Below, piece by piece: positions 1 through 10,904 of a DNA stretch of 64,000 nucleotides. Position numbers and translations under genes: made by a program. The notes below the pieces were generated by a model. That model was not told the origin of the DNA and did not search any database. It saw only the letters and a list, made by a program, of their open reading frames with translations. The DNA comes from Rhynchospora pubera. Taxonomy: Eukaryota; Streptophyta; Magnoliopsida; Poales; Cyperaceae. Each line of letters begins with the position of its first letter. The first letter of the stretch is position 1. The stretch is taken from assembly GCA_028095005.1 (NCBI GenBank), contig CM051460.1:161877461-161941460 (forward strand), read 5' to 3'.

Positions 1-368
1 TATTTTATGGGATATCGGATTTGGAAATTGGATGTGAATTTGAATCTGAATTTTGAGCTCTAATCCTTCTGAGTTTGGAGAGGGGTCGGTCCTGATCCTT
101 CTAAGATCAGAGAGGGATCACTCTGACTGACTGACTGGCTAGAGCCGATTATCTCCATAAAATATATTATTTGTTCTGTGGATTAATCCGGACTGATTGA
201 ATTTCGTATAATAATTAAATGTAGAGAAATTACGTCGTTAAATAACCGGTTACTGAGTTTTGTATCTGATTCTGTTTGTTTTTCTGTTGCGACGTAGGTT
301 GACGGACCGTCGGATGGATGCAGAAGATATTGTTCTCATCTCGCGACCCGTTGGTGCGAGACGTGACA
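1..368 (-). mobile_element. LTR-like element, third copy, cut by window edge
   Basis: Read on the minus strand this begins TGTCACGTCTCG at 368 and runs off the left edge. It matches the starts of the elements at 41358 and 55740: shared stretches include CAACCTACGTC, GGTTATTTAACGACG (GTTATTTAACGAC in the others) and CGGATTAATCCACA, in the same order and spacing. The other two copies have TG...CA ends and 5-bp target duplications, so this is probably another solo-LTR-like copy, older and more diverged. No coding potential is seen. The other end and its target duplication lie outside the window. Confidence 0.6.
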
Positions 369-1175
369 TAGGCCCCAATTTATCTTTAAAAAAATATATA
401 CTCATTGAATTTACGGTCAACAAAAATAGTTTTTTTTTAATTAAAATTTCAAATTTCGATTTTTAATTACTTACGAAAAGTTGCATAGTCGAATTTCAAA
501 TTTGCTAGCTTCACACAAAATAAGTTACTTCTATATAACTACATCAAAAACTTATTTTTTTTCTAAAACAGTTTAATTATACAGAGATAATATAACAAAT
601 AGACAATAATGAATATATTGTACCTTGCACATTAAATTAAGAACAAAAAGGTACTCAGTTTTTTTTTTTTTTTTTGAAATGATTAACTGCGACTACCAAC
701 TACCAGTGTTACAAATTAATATGACCTCGATGAGATCTAAACAAAACCATCATATTGTCTAAAGGCCTTTTTAATCTACAACGTACACTCGTGTCCAATT
801 GTTCAATATCTTCGCTTGCTTTAATTAGCTGTTTGTATGTGTGAACACGCATGAGGTGCCTTAGCACAAAGAATACAGCAGGGGTGTATAGCTTTGGTTT
901 TACTTAACAGCATCAACCGGAGAAATTTTGAGACTTTCCCTTTAAAGTTAAAACAGCCAACATGTGGGACCAAAAATTATATATTTTAAAATTGCAAGCA
1001 AAAGACTTGATATCATAAAACTAAACTTTACCTAAATTAATACTTGCAAGGAACCTCTTGCTTCTTTTAGCAAACCCGACCCGAAATGATCCAATCATTT
1101 TTATAGACACAAATCTTTTGACCACCGTCCAACTTAATATTATTATGCAAATTACACTAGAAATTAATCTATATA
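369..1175. other. AT-rich intergenic DNA, no gene seen
   Basis: AT-rich with a poly-T tract near 660. Short open frames have no recognisable protein similarity and sit in low-complexity sequence. Confidence 0.5.
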
Positions 1176-1411
1176 GGCGTTTGGATCATCTAAAAATAAA
1201 ATTAGAATCAGTTATTCAGAGTAAAAAATATTATTCTTAAACGATTAAGAAGATGATCCAAATACTCTAGGATTAAAAATTTAATCCGAATGTTAGACTA
1301 CTTAAAAATAGCACTCTAGAATTCAAAAATTTTATTTTTGAACATTTAGAAATAATATTATTTTACTCTGAATAACTAATCTTGATTTTATTCTTAAATG
1401 ATCCAAACGCC
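1176..1411. mobile_element. Foldback MITE, TIR GGCGTTTGGATCAT
   Basis: The left end GGCGTTTGGATCATCTAA is matched in inverse orientation by the right end ending in ATGATCCAAACGCC. The arms continue inward through ACTCTGAATAACT-type sequence, giving an almost fully palindromic element of about 236 bp with no coding capacity. A half copy with the same inner arm (GAATAACTAATTTTAATTTTA) lies at about 28960-29062. The end sequence resembles plant PIF/Harbinger-like (Tourist) MITEs. The target duplication is not clear. Confidence 0.65.
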
Positions 1412-1807
1412 CAGTAAGATCAATTTCTAACATGGTCCAATCCGTCTAGATTTTATCAAACAGATAAATATGTTTGATACGGAATTAAAATTTCTAACAA
1501 ATTACTTCAACTTGAATCGTGATAAATCTACTATGATTTGTTACTTTGATGTATTATTTGTCGGATAGGATTGAGCGATTGATGACATGTATTCATTGGT
1601 CGGTCAGATTATTTATTTTATGATCGGAGCCTTTTACCATGATTAACATAATATTAATCCCATTCATACTTAATCCGAACAATCATGCTTCGAACCAAAC
1701 GCAATCCAAAACGGATCCAATACAAAATAGCAAACGCCAAACCAGCCCCAAACCCTTGTTAACTTATGATTCACTAATCACGACATGTCGTCATGGCCAT
1801 ACCTATG

Positions 1808-1815
1808 TATAAATA
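1808..1815 (+). promoter_or_regulatory. TATA box of the DMP gene
   Basis: TATAAATA lies 83 bp upstream of the chosen ATG at 1891. Transcription would start roughly 25-35 bp downstream, near 1835-1845. That puts the in-frame ATG at 1828 upstream of the transcript and supports the start at 1891. Confidence 0.55.
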
Positions 1816-1890
1816 TAAGCTCCTGTAATGCACTCCACAAAGGGAGGACCCAAACAAAAGCAAAGAAAAGACCAACCAACACTGAGAAAA

Positions 1891-3798
1891 ATGGCGAAAA
1901 AGTCTCATAGTCATACCCTGAGCATAGGAGATAAGGCCTTTCAAGGGCTTGCTGATCTGGTACAGCTCCTGCCAACTGGTACAGTATTTCTGTTCCAGTT
2001 CTTGAATCCTTTGCTAACCAACTCCGGACAATGCACCATGACGAACAAGGTTTTGAGTGGAGCACTACTCTTTGGATGTAGTTTCTTCTGTTGCTTCACA
2101 ACCTTTACTGATAGTTACATTGGTACCGACGGGAAGCTTTACTATGGTATCGTGACCAGGAAGGGGCTATGGCCTTTCTCCGACCCGAATGCCGGTTCTG
2201 TTGATTTATCCAGGTAATAGCTGTGACTTGCAAGCCTAAATAGAAACACCAGTATTTAATTTTTAGGTACATTACGAGTGCGTATGTGCTTGACTGTTTG
2301 TGATTGTGTGGATGTGTGATGTGTGAGCCATTTTTATATTTATATAAAGAGTTTTGCTATGGTGAGTTGCAACTCACCAAAGCGTCCGTGAGTCGTGCTT
2401 AAAATTCCAAAATTTAGTTCAAAATAATCGATCCAAACCGTCTAATATGATCTCTCTATTGAAATCTCCATGCAGACCAAATTTTATATATATTTTTTTA
2501 AATTTTTAAGTATTTATTTCAGATTTTTAAAAACTGTTGTTTTTGAACGGTTCAGAACTAATTAGATTAATGATTTTCTAAAATTTCAAAAAAATACTTA
2601 AAAAATTCGAAAAAATATAAAATTTGGTCTGCATGGAGATTTCAATAGGGAGATCGTATTAGACGGTTTGGATCGGTCATTTTGAACTAAATTTCGAAAT
2701 TTTGAGCGCGACTCGCGGACGCTTTGGTGAGTTGCAACTCACCATAGCAAAACTCTTTATATAAATATGTACAACAAGGCATTTAGCATATTTGATTAAA
2801 CCTTGGTGTGTTTTTTTTGTTGGCTCAAAATATACTTATTTTACTGGCTAATACAATTATTCAAAGAAAAGTAAATTTCAACATTGTTGTATGATACTAA
2901 TTAGCCAGAAATATTCTTATTTTGACGCACAAGCAATTAATATCCCAGAAGATGTTACAAACTAATATATATATTATATATACACGATATACATTTCTTG
3001 TATGGCAACGAAATTATAATCTTTCACCAAAGTTTATTTTTTGAAACACATGTAAACATGTAAAGTTATTTACCGCATTTTTTTATAATTTTATTATCTT
3101 ACGCATGAATAATAATACAATTATTTTAGTTAGCTTTTGCCAAAATGTCTGAAACATTATATACAAACTCAAGTTAATTTCAGTCAAGAGTGGCAGAGTC
3201 CATCTAAATTTGCAGGTAATAGGTGGGAGAAAAGCCTGCTAGATTATAAAAAAAAATTAGGGAGATTAATTACAAGGTTATAAAACTAGTGCGTTTGGAT
3301 AGGTGTGGGAAGAATGGAAGAAGGGAAGAAGTGGGAAGAAGTATTGGGAAGTGTGTAATTTTGTGAAGAGTTTGGATTGTTTATAATTTTTTTTCTTCTT
3401 CTTCCTTCTTCTTCTTCTTTCTTCCAACCATCCAAACGCATAAAGAAGCCAAACAAAAAGAGAAACATTATAAGTACGTAACAGTACTCCGAAAAAATGA
3501 ATACCAAGTTTCACAATCAAAATTCTGCAGGTACAAGCTGCAACTTGGAGACTTTGTACATGCATTCCTATCGTTGGCTGTATTTGGAGTAATTGCAGCT
3601 CTAGATAGTAACACCGTTTCATGCTTCGATCCAGCTCTGTTGGTGCATCAAAAGCTGATGCTTCAGGTGCTCCCACCAGTGATCGGCAGCTTATCAAGCA
3701 GTGTTTTCATGGTGTTCCCTTGCAGTAGGCATGGGATAGGATACCCTCCAACTGCTGCCTCAGAAGACTTTACAGAGAAGAAATTGGAACTAAATTGA
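1891..3798 (+). CDS. DMP (DUF679) membrane protein, two exons
   Basis: Exons 1891-2213 and 3531-3798 join in phase across AG|g (donor CAG|GTAATA, acceptor TCTGCAG|GT) to give 196 residues, the usual DMP size. The N-terminus is short and polar. The DUF679 core follows: QGLADLVQLLPTGTVFLFQFL with transmembrane helix 1, helix 2 over GALLFGCSFFCCFTTFTDSY, the family signature GKLYYGIVTRKGLWPF, then helices 3 and 4 in exon 2 (VHAFLSLAVFGVIAAL and LMLQVLPPVIGSLSSSVFMVF) and the C-terminal motif CSRHGIGYP. DMPs are four-helix endomembrane or plasma-membrane proteins linked to membrane remodelling and senescence; some family members act in gamete fusion. Which member this is cannot be decided by eye. 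The start at 1891 follows the TATA position and the usual MA... N-terminus. The oddity is the 1317-bp intron, since most DMP genes I know of are intronless; it is largely filled by two MITEs. Confidence 0.88.
2341..2765. mobile_element. Palindromic MITE (core family A) in DMP intron
   Basis: The end AAGAGTTTTGCTATGG is exactly mirrored by CCATAGCAAAACTCTT, and the arms of about 200 bp pair along their whole length. They include GTGAGTTGCAACTCAC and the inner core CGATCCAAACCGTCTAATATG ... CTATTGAAATCTCCATG. Relatives lie at 4530-5258, 18494-18899 and 54693-55094. No coding sequence. The flanks are TA-rich and also nearly mirror each other, so the target duplication is unresolved. Confidence 0.8.
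3290..3440. mobile_element. Tourist-like MITE in DMP intron
   Basis: The ends TGCGTTTGGAT and ATCCAAACGCA enclose a purine-rich GGGAAGAAG arm and a pyrimidine-rich CTTCTTC arm, about 150 bp in all. The right end is about 90 bp from the exon 2 acceptor. The same element occurs at 28811, 40801 and 46745. At 28811 it has a TTA target duplication, which is typical of PIF/Harbinger (Tourist) elements. Confidence 0.75.
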
Positions 3799-4529
3799 AT
3801 TATGCATTTGTTTTGGGCATTTTGGTTAATGTGGCTGACTTTTGTTTGAGTCAAGGTGAAGTGAAATTAAAGGGAAGGCGAAATGCATGAAATTCAATTC
3901 GTGTCAAATGCTAATAAACGAACTGTTAGCTGTTTAAGTTGCTAAAAATCTTAGTATTTCTGACATTATTTCTGTGCGGCAATTTGTGCTGCTGATTATT
4001 GTAACGTGTGGTCTGCACAAGTTGTTATTTGTTGTAAATTACAAATTTACAATAACATAATAGAAGTACACATAAATACTATAAACTTGACATATAAGCT
4101 CTATGTAAATTAATTTATAGTTTGCGATTTCAACATAAAGTACAAGGAAATGTGTATGCCAACTTGCACTCAAATCAGAAGCTGCACAAAAATTCTTAAA
4201 CTCATAATGGCCGGGAATGCAATCCGCTTAGCATCGGCGATCGGAAAGGGAGAGACAGGGAGAATATAGTTCAGTTCGCATGCTTTGAAGGAGGAGAAAT
4301 CATGTTTCGAAATCCTCTTCAAAATAAATAGATGTGGCCAAAATTGAACTCGGAAAAATCATGTTGTTTCAACGGAGTTGAACTCTTTTCTTCATTCCTC
4401 CTCTCTCCGATAAGCAAAATTTAAAAACTTTGTCACTGATAGTGATAAATTCGTAAGAGTGCTTGCATATATAAATGAATAACTTTTAAATTACATTATA
4501 TATTACCTTCCAAATATATATATATATAG
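3799..4529. other. DMP 3' flank, no gene seen
   Basis: Follows the DMP stop codon and should include its 3' UTR. I see no clear single poly(A) signal and no open frame worth calling. Confidence 0.4.
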
Positions 4530-5254
4530 AGAGAGAGTTTTGTTATGGTGAGTTGCAACTCATCAAAGTCCAAAGGTCCGTGAGTCGTGTTCAAAATTTA
4601 GAAATTTAGTTTAAAATGACTGATCTAAACCGTCTAATACGATCTCTCTATTGAAATCTTCATGTAAACCAAATTTTATATTTTTTTGAAATTTTTAAGT
4701 ATTTATTTCGGATTTTTAAAAACTGTTATTTTTGAACGACTCAGAACTAATAAGATTAATGATTTTCTAAAATTTCAAAAAAGTACTTAAAAAATTTCGA
4801 AAAAATATAAAATTTGGTCTGCATGGAGATTTCAATAGGGAGATCCTATTAGACAGTTTGGATCGATCGAGTTGCAACTCACCAAAGCGTCCGTGAGTCG
4901 TGCTCAAAATTTCAAAATTAAGTTCAAAACGACCGACCCAAACCGTCTAATACGATCTCCCTATTGAATTCTCCATGTAGACCAAATTTTACATTTTTTC
5001 GAAATTTTTAAGTATTTATTTCAAATTTTTAAAAACTGCTGTTTTGAAACGGTTCAGAACTAATTAGATTAATGATTTTCTAAAATTTCAAAAAAATACT
5101 TAAAAATTTTGAAAAAATATAAAATTTGGTCTGCATGGAGATTTCAATAGGAAGATCGTATTAAACGGTTTGGATCGGTCGTTTTGAACTTAATTTCGAA
5201 ATTTTGAGCGCGACTCACGGACGCTTTGGTGAGTTGCGACTCACCATAACAAAA

Positions 5255-5258
<4 letters not shown>
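4530..5258. mobile_element. Two fused palindromic MITEs (core family A)
   Basis: The first copy starts GAGTTTTGTTATGGTGAG near 4532. It runs through both arms but stops at about 4870 in GGATCGATCGAGTTGCAAC, where the second copy takes over without the first copy's right terminus. The second copy is complete and ends CACCATAACAAAACTC. Both carry the core seen in the DMP intron element. This looks like a head-to-tail fusion made by recombination or a nested insertion followed by deletion. Confidence 0.7.

Positions 5259-5296
<38 letters not shown>
5259..5296. repeat. (TA)n microsatellite
   Basis: An almost uninterrupted TA tract directly against the right end of the preceding MITE. It may be an expansion of a TA-rich insertion site. 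Confidence 0.9.
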
Positions 5297-5299
<3 letters not shown>

Positions 5300-5349
5300 G
5301 TGACAACGCTAATAACAAATCTAAATAAATTTGTTTTCATTAAAAGAAT

Positions 5350-5485
5350 TTTTTGAGATAAATTGGGGGTCTAAGCCACCCAACTTAGTTTTAAATTAAA
5401 TGTCAATAAAAAACCTCCCAGTCGGGTTTCGAACCTACTACTTTTTACTTAAGGTGCATTGTTCTTTGCCAATAGACCAAGAGCA
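5350..5485 (-). mobile_element. SINE-like tRNA-derived repeat, copy 1
   Basis: On the minus strand there is a tRNA-like head with a perfect B-box GGTTCGAAACC (5435-5425), a weak A-box-like TGGTCTATTGGC upstream, and a body ending in AAGTTGGGTGGCTTAGACC. The same B-box and body recur at 15975-16100. A Pol III-derived SINE is the best fit. No target duplication was established. Confidence 0.5.
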
Positions 5486-5751
5486 GATTCTCGTGGTCAT
5501 TAAAAAATTGAATAAAAAAAAAATAATTTTTTCTTTCATGTAACTTCTTGTTACTTTTTGTAATTACTTTTTTTTTCATATAATATAAAGATAAGGGCCA
5601 GACCCTTGTTTTTGTTCAAAAAAAAATAATAATTCTCCTGTTGGCGCTAAAGTATGGTGTTGAATAACCACACTGAAGAATAGTGAAAACAACATAGCGA
5701 TCCTCTGAAGATCAGGACATATCAAGACATATGTGGAGGCGCCACAGATCA

Positions 5752-5882
5752 CTACTCCACTATATTACTTTAGCTCATCTGGTACTGGTACTGGTATTGG
5801 ACTTTTGGTAGTGATTTACTCCACTATATTACTTTAGCTTATCTGGTACTGGTACTGGTACTGGCACCGGTAGTGATTTAGT
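5752..5882. repeat. 64-bp tandem duplication with GGTACT hexamers
   Basis: CTCCACTATATTACTTTAGCT occurs at 5755 and again at 5819. Each is followed by a CTGGTACTGGTACTGGTA run whose hexamer number differs between copies (the second ends CTGGCACCGG). This is replication-slippage type structure. Confidence 0.75.
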
Positions 5883-6460
5883 ACAGTCTGCATTTAATTG
5901 ATGACTTCATATAAGTCTAGTATGGTTACTTAGTCAATTAGTTTAACTTGTACCAAAGTATGTCATTAGACGTGATGTGGAAATTATGATGTGATCTTAA
6001 CGTGACTTCACAATGTACTTTCAGAGTTCCTAGCGTCAATTGGTTGGCTATCACACATCAAAAGCGTGTAATTGACATGAGTCACACGACATTGAAAGTA
6101 CACAAATGAACCGTCAAAATTTTAGAAGATTTAAGTTCTAAAATATTTATAAGTACAATTTACATTGTTTGATCAATCGAATAATGATTGTTTGCTACCA
6201 TCAAAATAATGACATTATTACGTCAAGGTGCCAGCTTATATGTTAGTGAGGTACACATCCTTACAAACACAATTAACGGGAGAGTTAACATAATTAATAA
6301 TAAATAAAAAATTTGGAAATTTTACTATTTTCTTCAAAAAGAAATAATTTTCTCTTTTTCTAAATAATTGTTGGGAAATTACCTTCTAGCCTTTTAAGAA
6401 AAAACAGGGATTCCAGTGGATTTGGATCAATTGTTATGTGCTTGTTCTCATATAGGCTTA
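5883..6460. other. Intergenic DNA, no gene seen
   Basis: AT-rich. No conserved open frame or clear repeat was recognised here. Confidence 0.4.
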
Positions 6461-6463
6461 GTG

Positions 6464-6740
6464 GGTCTAATAGTGAAAACGGTGACTGTTTTAACTGTTT
6501 TTTCGTTTCGTTTGGACGAAACGAAACGGTTAAAGATTTTGGTTTGCGTTTCAAAAACGAAACGGTTAACGAAAGCTTGAAACAATTTCGTCCATGTGTA
6601 TTGTGGTGGTATTTTCGTGATTTTGATTATTTCGTCTTGGACGAAATGGTCAACACAAACGGTAATCAATTTTGTGTCCAAAACGAAACGGTTAACGCAA
6701 GTTATTTTCGTAGTCGTTTTAGTCGTTATGACTTATGAAC
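6464..6740. repeat. hAT-like repeat with AACGGTTAA subterminal motifs
   Basis: Contains many short direct and inverted copies of CGAAACGGTTAA and TTTCGTC between a left TAGTGAAAACGGTGAC and a right GTCGTTTTAGTCGTTATG. Ac-type hAT ends are (T/C)AGGGATGAAAACGG with multiple subterminal motifs, so a decayed non-autonomous hAT is likely. The open frames on both strands across this stretch are by-products of the repeat. A similar GAAACGG-rich block is at 54135-54500. Confidence 0.4.
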
Positions 6741-7002
6741 ATCTAAGTTGGTCCAATGATAAAATAAAACATAGACAGAATAAAATAATAATCCAGGACG
6801 GATTTGCAAAAGAGGCCCATTTTTATCTTGTTGGACCGAACGCTCGGCCCAAAAGTAGGACAGATCCATCATCCATGTAGAGTCACCTGCGTTGCACGTG
6901 CAACATTTCTACGGCCTCGTCCTTGCCCACGCCACACCTAATAGCTCAAAGAGAAATAGATCGACTCACTCCGTCTCTCTCTCTCTCTCTCTCACCCCAG
7001 CA

Positions 7003-9834
7003 ATGGCGATCAGGCGAGCTCTTCTTAGCAACCTTACTGCGGCCGCGAGGTCTCCGTCTGTCCGATCTCCTTCGACCTCTGTCGACCAGGTCGGATCCTT
7101 AGCCTTCACCTTCACCTTCACCTTGTCCCTGTTTACTTTTCATGTTTATGCTTCAGTGATGACTAGTGGTTCCGAGTTGTTGTTGTATAATCGATTTGGG
7201 ATTTTATTAAGCTGTTTTTTATTTTGAGGAGCCTTATAATTGGGTTCGAAACCCTAGTTTTGAATGGTTATTGCTTGGCGATCTCTACGATGTCAATTGG
7301 GGAAACTTATTTGGTTCACTAGAGATTCAATAATCTTCTCTATAATGAGATAATTCTATCAAAAAGTTCTGATTGAGAGCCTTGTGGAATATGTTGTAGT
7401 TAACCAATTCTGGTTCTATCACTCTTTCAGTTTTAAATGTTTACCAATATTTATCATATTTACAAGGAATTGAGTACCTCCAGATCAGGTATGAACTCAT
7501 ACCATGCTTTAGTTTTAAAGCCAATCCCTACTCATTTATGCCATGTTTTGTGAAGTCATTTGGGTTTTTTTATTGACTTTTGTGTTTATTAACATCTTGA
7601 GCTAAGGTAAGTATGTCGTAGTTTTGTTTCTATTAATTTTGTTTTACTCTTGAATTCTTAAAGTTGGGAATTTTATTTTTGACTTCTTCGAAGGTTTTTT
7701 TGGTTTCCAGATACATCTCTAAATTTAGATTCACATTTACAGTATAGTTTGCTCGAGTTTCTTTTCAAGATGAGTTATTCATGTTACTGGTTATCGAACA
7801 ATAAAGCTGAGTTGTACAACAATTGTTACATAAAATGTGTTTTCGCAATGGACATAGTTGTTTAGCTTGTAGAGGTCTTCCTCAGAATTTTCATTAAGTA
7901 AACTTCATGAAAACACTATGGATGCAAAAAGTGACAGCTTTCAAAATTCATTCAGGGGCTTTACACATACATGTCCCAGTTCAGCACCCAGGCTGGGGGC
8001 GCAGCAGCAGCTACACCACAACCCCCTCCTCCACCCCCACCTCCAGAAAAGACCCATTTTGGTGGACTTAAAGATGAAGACCGGATCTTCACCAACCTTT
8101 ATGGGATCCACGACCCGTTTCTCAAGGGTGCCATGAAAAGGGGCGACTGGTATCGCACAAAGGATCTTGTATTGAAGGGAGCAGACTGGATTGTTGGTGA
8201 GATGAAGAAATCAGGCCTTAGAGGTCGTGGTGGAGCTGGTTTCCCTTCAGGGCTAAAATGGTCGTTCATGCCCAAAGTCTCCGATGGCCGTCCCTCGTAC
8301 CTGGTTGTTAACGCTGATGAGTCAGAACCTGGTACCTGCAAGGACAGGGAGATCATGCGCCACGACCCGCACAAGCTTCTAGAAGGCTGTCTCATAGCTG
8401 GTGTTGGCATGCGTGCCTCAGCTGCATATATTTACATCAGAGGCGAATACGTCAATGAGCGCATTGCTCTTGAAAAGGCACGACAGGAAGCATATGCAGC
8501 TGGACTTTTGGGTAAAAATGCTTGTGGATCTGGGTATGATTTTGACGTGCACATCCACTTTGGTGCTGGTGCATACATCTGTGGTGAAGAGACAGCTTTG
8601 TTGGAAAGCTTAGAAGGAAAGCAAGGGAAACCTAGGCTGAAGCCACCATTCCCTGCCAATGCAGGTCTTTATGGGTGCCCCACTACAGTGACAAATGTGG
8701 AAACAGTTGCTGTTTCTCCCACCATCCTGCGGCGGGGACCAGAGTGGTTTGCCAGCTTTGGCCGCAAGAACAACTCAGGCACAAAGCTTTATTGCATCTC
8801 TGGCCATGTCAACAAGCCCTGCACTGTTGAGGAAGAAATGAGCATCCCATTGAAGGAACTTATTGAGCGTCATTGTGGTGGAGTCAGAGGCGGCTGGGAC
8901 AACCTCCTGGCTGTCATACCAGGTGGTTCATCAGTACCTCTTCTACCGAAACATATATGTGATGATGTGTTGATGGACTATGATGCTTTGAAAGCAGTGC
9001 AGTCGGGGCTGGGAACAGCTGCAGTTATAGTCATGGACAAATCAACTGATGTAGTTGATGCGATTGCGAGACTGTCATACTTCTACAAGCATGAAAGTTG
9101 TGGGCAGTGCACACCATGCAGGGAGGGTACCGGGTGGCTGTGGATGGTCATGGAGAGGCTTAAGGTCGGGAATGCAAAGTTGGAGGAGATTGACATGCTT
9201 CACGAGTTGACAAAGCAGATTGAGGGACATACCATTTGTGCACTTGGTGATGCGGCTGCATGGCCTGTGCAAGGACTTATCAGGCACTTCAGGTATGTCT
9301 TGATCAACTTTCTTGGGTACAATCTTAGTTTAGTTTGGGAGTCAGTTGGGGTGGGGCTTGTTTTAGATGAGGATGGAATTTGGGTTTCTGGAGTTGTAAC
9401 ATCCTGTTACCTTACTCAAGTGGACTGAGTTATTCCATGTTTGTCTGCATGGCCTAATTTCAGATGGATGATAACCTGGTTTGTACTGAGGATCGTTTGA
9501 ATTAAAGATGATCAATTGAGGATAAATGCAGCATAATTGACTTTCAGTTGCACAATTCATGGTTAATTGATATTTAATTCAGATCCACAATTAGTGGTCA
9601 CTTGAGGCTAGAAGGAGGCTTAATTGGTTTTCAAATGATCCTTAGAATGGTTATAATTATTACACATAGAAGTAGGTAGTAGGCCAATCTGGTTTAATAC
9701 CAGATCTAGTATAAACATAGACCTGCCATGATAGCATTGCATGCTATTAATACATTTTAATAATCAGACCGGAGCTAGAGAGGAGGATCCGTGACAGAGC
9801 TGAGAGAGAGTTGCTCCAAGCTGCCGCTTCATGA
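7003..9834 (+). CDS. Complex I 51-kDa subunit (NADH dehydrogenase flavoprotein 1), mitochondrial
   Basis: Exons 7003-7089, 7980-9292 and 9768-9834 join in frame to 488 residues (Arabidopsis CI51 is 486). The product is the NADH-oxidising subunit of respiratory complex I in the matrix arm: it binds NADH and FMN and passes electrons into cluster N3. Residues 1-29 are an Arg/Ser/Ala-rich mitochondrial presequence, followed by FSTQ and a proline octet also present in the Arabidopsis protein. The FMN/NADH glycine-rich loop GRGGAGFPSG is at about 111-120, NADESEPGT at 140-148, and GAYICGEETALLESLEG near 225-241. The 4Fe-4S ligands are C403, C406 and C409 (CGQCTPC) plus C449 (HTICALGD). Exon 3 supplies the conserved tail PELERRIRDRAERELLQAAAS. 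Exon 1 ends CAG|GTCGGA, a slightly weak donor. The CT-rich 5' UTR (6974-6993) is typical of plant housekeeping genes. All catalytic residues are intact. Confidence 0.97.
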
Positions 9835-10904
9835 GATGTTCTTTAGTTGATCATTTCTGGTATTTTTCAGTTTGTTGGTGATTAAGATGTACCAAAATAA
9901 TTGGAAAACTGTTGGAGCCCAGTCTGAAATGGGTGGTGAACACACACCTTGCACTCCTTTTTTTTGATAATTGTGTAATTTTCTTTTGTTTTGCAGTCTG
10001 AAATATTTTGAGGTGGTTCATTTACTGTAATGGATATCATACTATTGGAAATTCTATAATTCAGATCTCTGAGTAGAAATATATGATTGTATTTAATTTG
10101 CATAATTCTGTCAAATAACTGTTTATGGTTGTTTCTCCATTGTTGATGTCATTGGATCTGGCAGGACAAATTTCTTATGATAACAGATAACCAATAAAGA
10201 GTTTGTATAGACACAGGCAACTGACGGTAAATTGAGATTTATAACTTGAGTTTGCTTGAACTTTAACAGTTTGTTAAAATTAAAATTAGATAAACTTCGA
10301 GTTGTTTGGTTCTTACCCTACTAATCTTACAACATAACTTCGTGAAATTCATATAATGTATGATTACCAAGTTCAAGATAATGATAATTTTAAACAGCAG
10401 AATTGATATTCTTTTAAAAGATTTTATATGTTGCAACCCAAGCACAACATCCCAAGAAAGATTACTACTCATGGTGGAAACAAAAATGAGAAATATGTTT
10501 TTGTTTCCGTTCTTGGTAACTCCATTGTCACCAGTGTCACACATACAGGAAATATCACACCTCACCTATAAACAAAACTATTATGAACAAGGAAAACTAT
10601 TAAAAACTAAATAGAGCAAGAAAGGTATTAAATGCATAGTTGCCTCTGAATTCCCTGGGCATTTGAGTCCTAGTCCTTGAACCTTATTATTTGCGAACTG
10701 ATCCTCTCAGCTAATGAATTTCACTGTCTGGGCCTTTTTCGGTCTATACCGGCTCAGTATCGAGAGCTGCTTTATTTTTTTTTTAAGGTACAAGGACAAG
10801 CACTCAAATGCCATTATTAGTTTTCTGATCTACGCCCCCCTTGCCTCAGAAAAAAAAAGGAGAAAATCAATTGTATGCACTGCATTTTGCTAAACATAAA
10901 AATA
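9835..10904. other. Convergent intergenic region
   Basis: Lies between the 3' ends of the complex I gene (plus) and the DNase I-like gene (minus), so it should hold both 3' UTRs. No further gene is seen. Short open frames on both strands lack similarity. Confidence 0.45.

Noticed and set aside
1828..1890. Upstream in-frame ATG for the DMP gene
   Set aside because: It lies only 13 bp after the TATA box, so it would be upstream of the expected transcript start, and the extra residues are not DMP-like.
1778..2065. Minus-strand open frame of 95 codons over DMP exon 1
   Set aside because: It is the reverse-frame shadow of the DMP coding sequence, which has clear family motifs on the plus strand.
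8099..9287. Several minus and alternative-frame open frames inside the complex I exon
   Set aside because: They overlap a fully conserved exon in other frames and have no similarity of their own.
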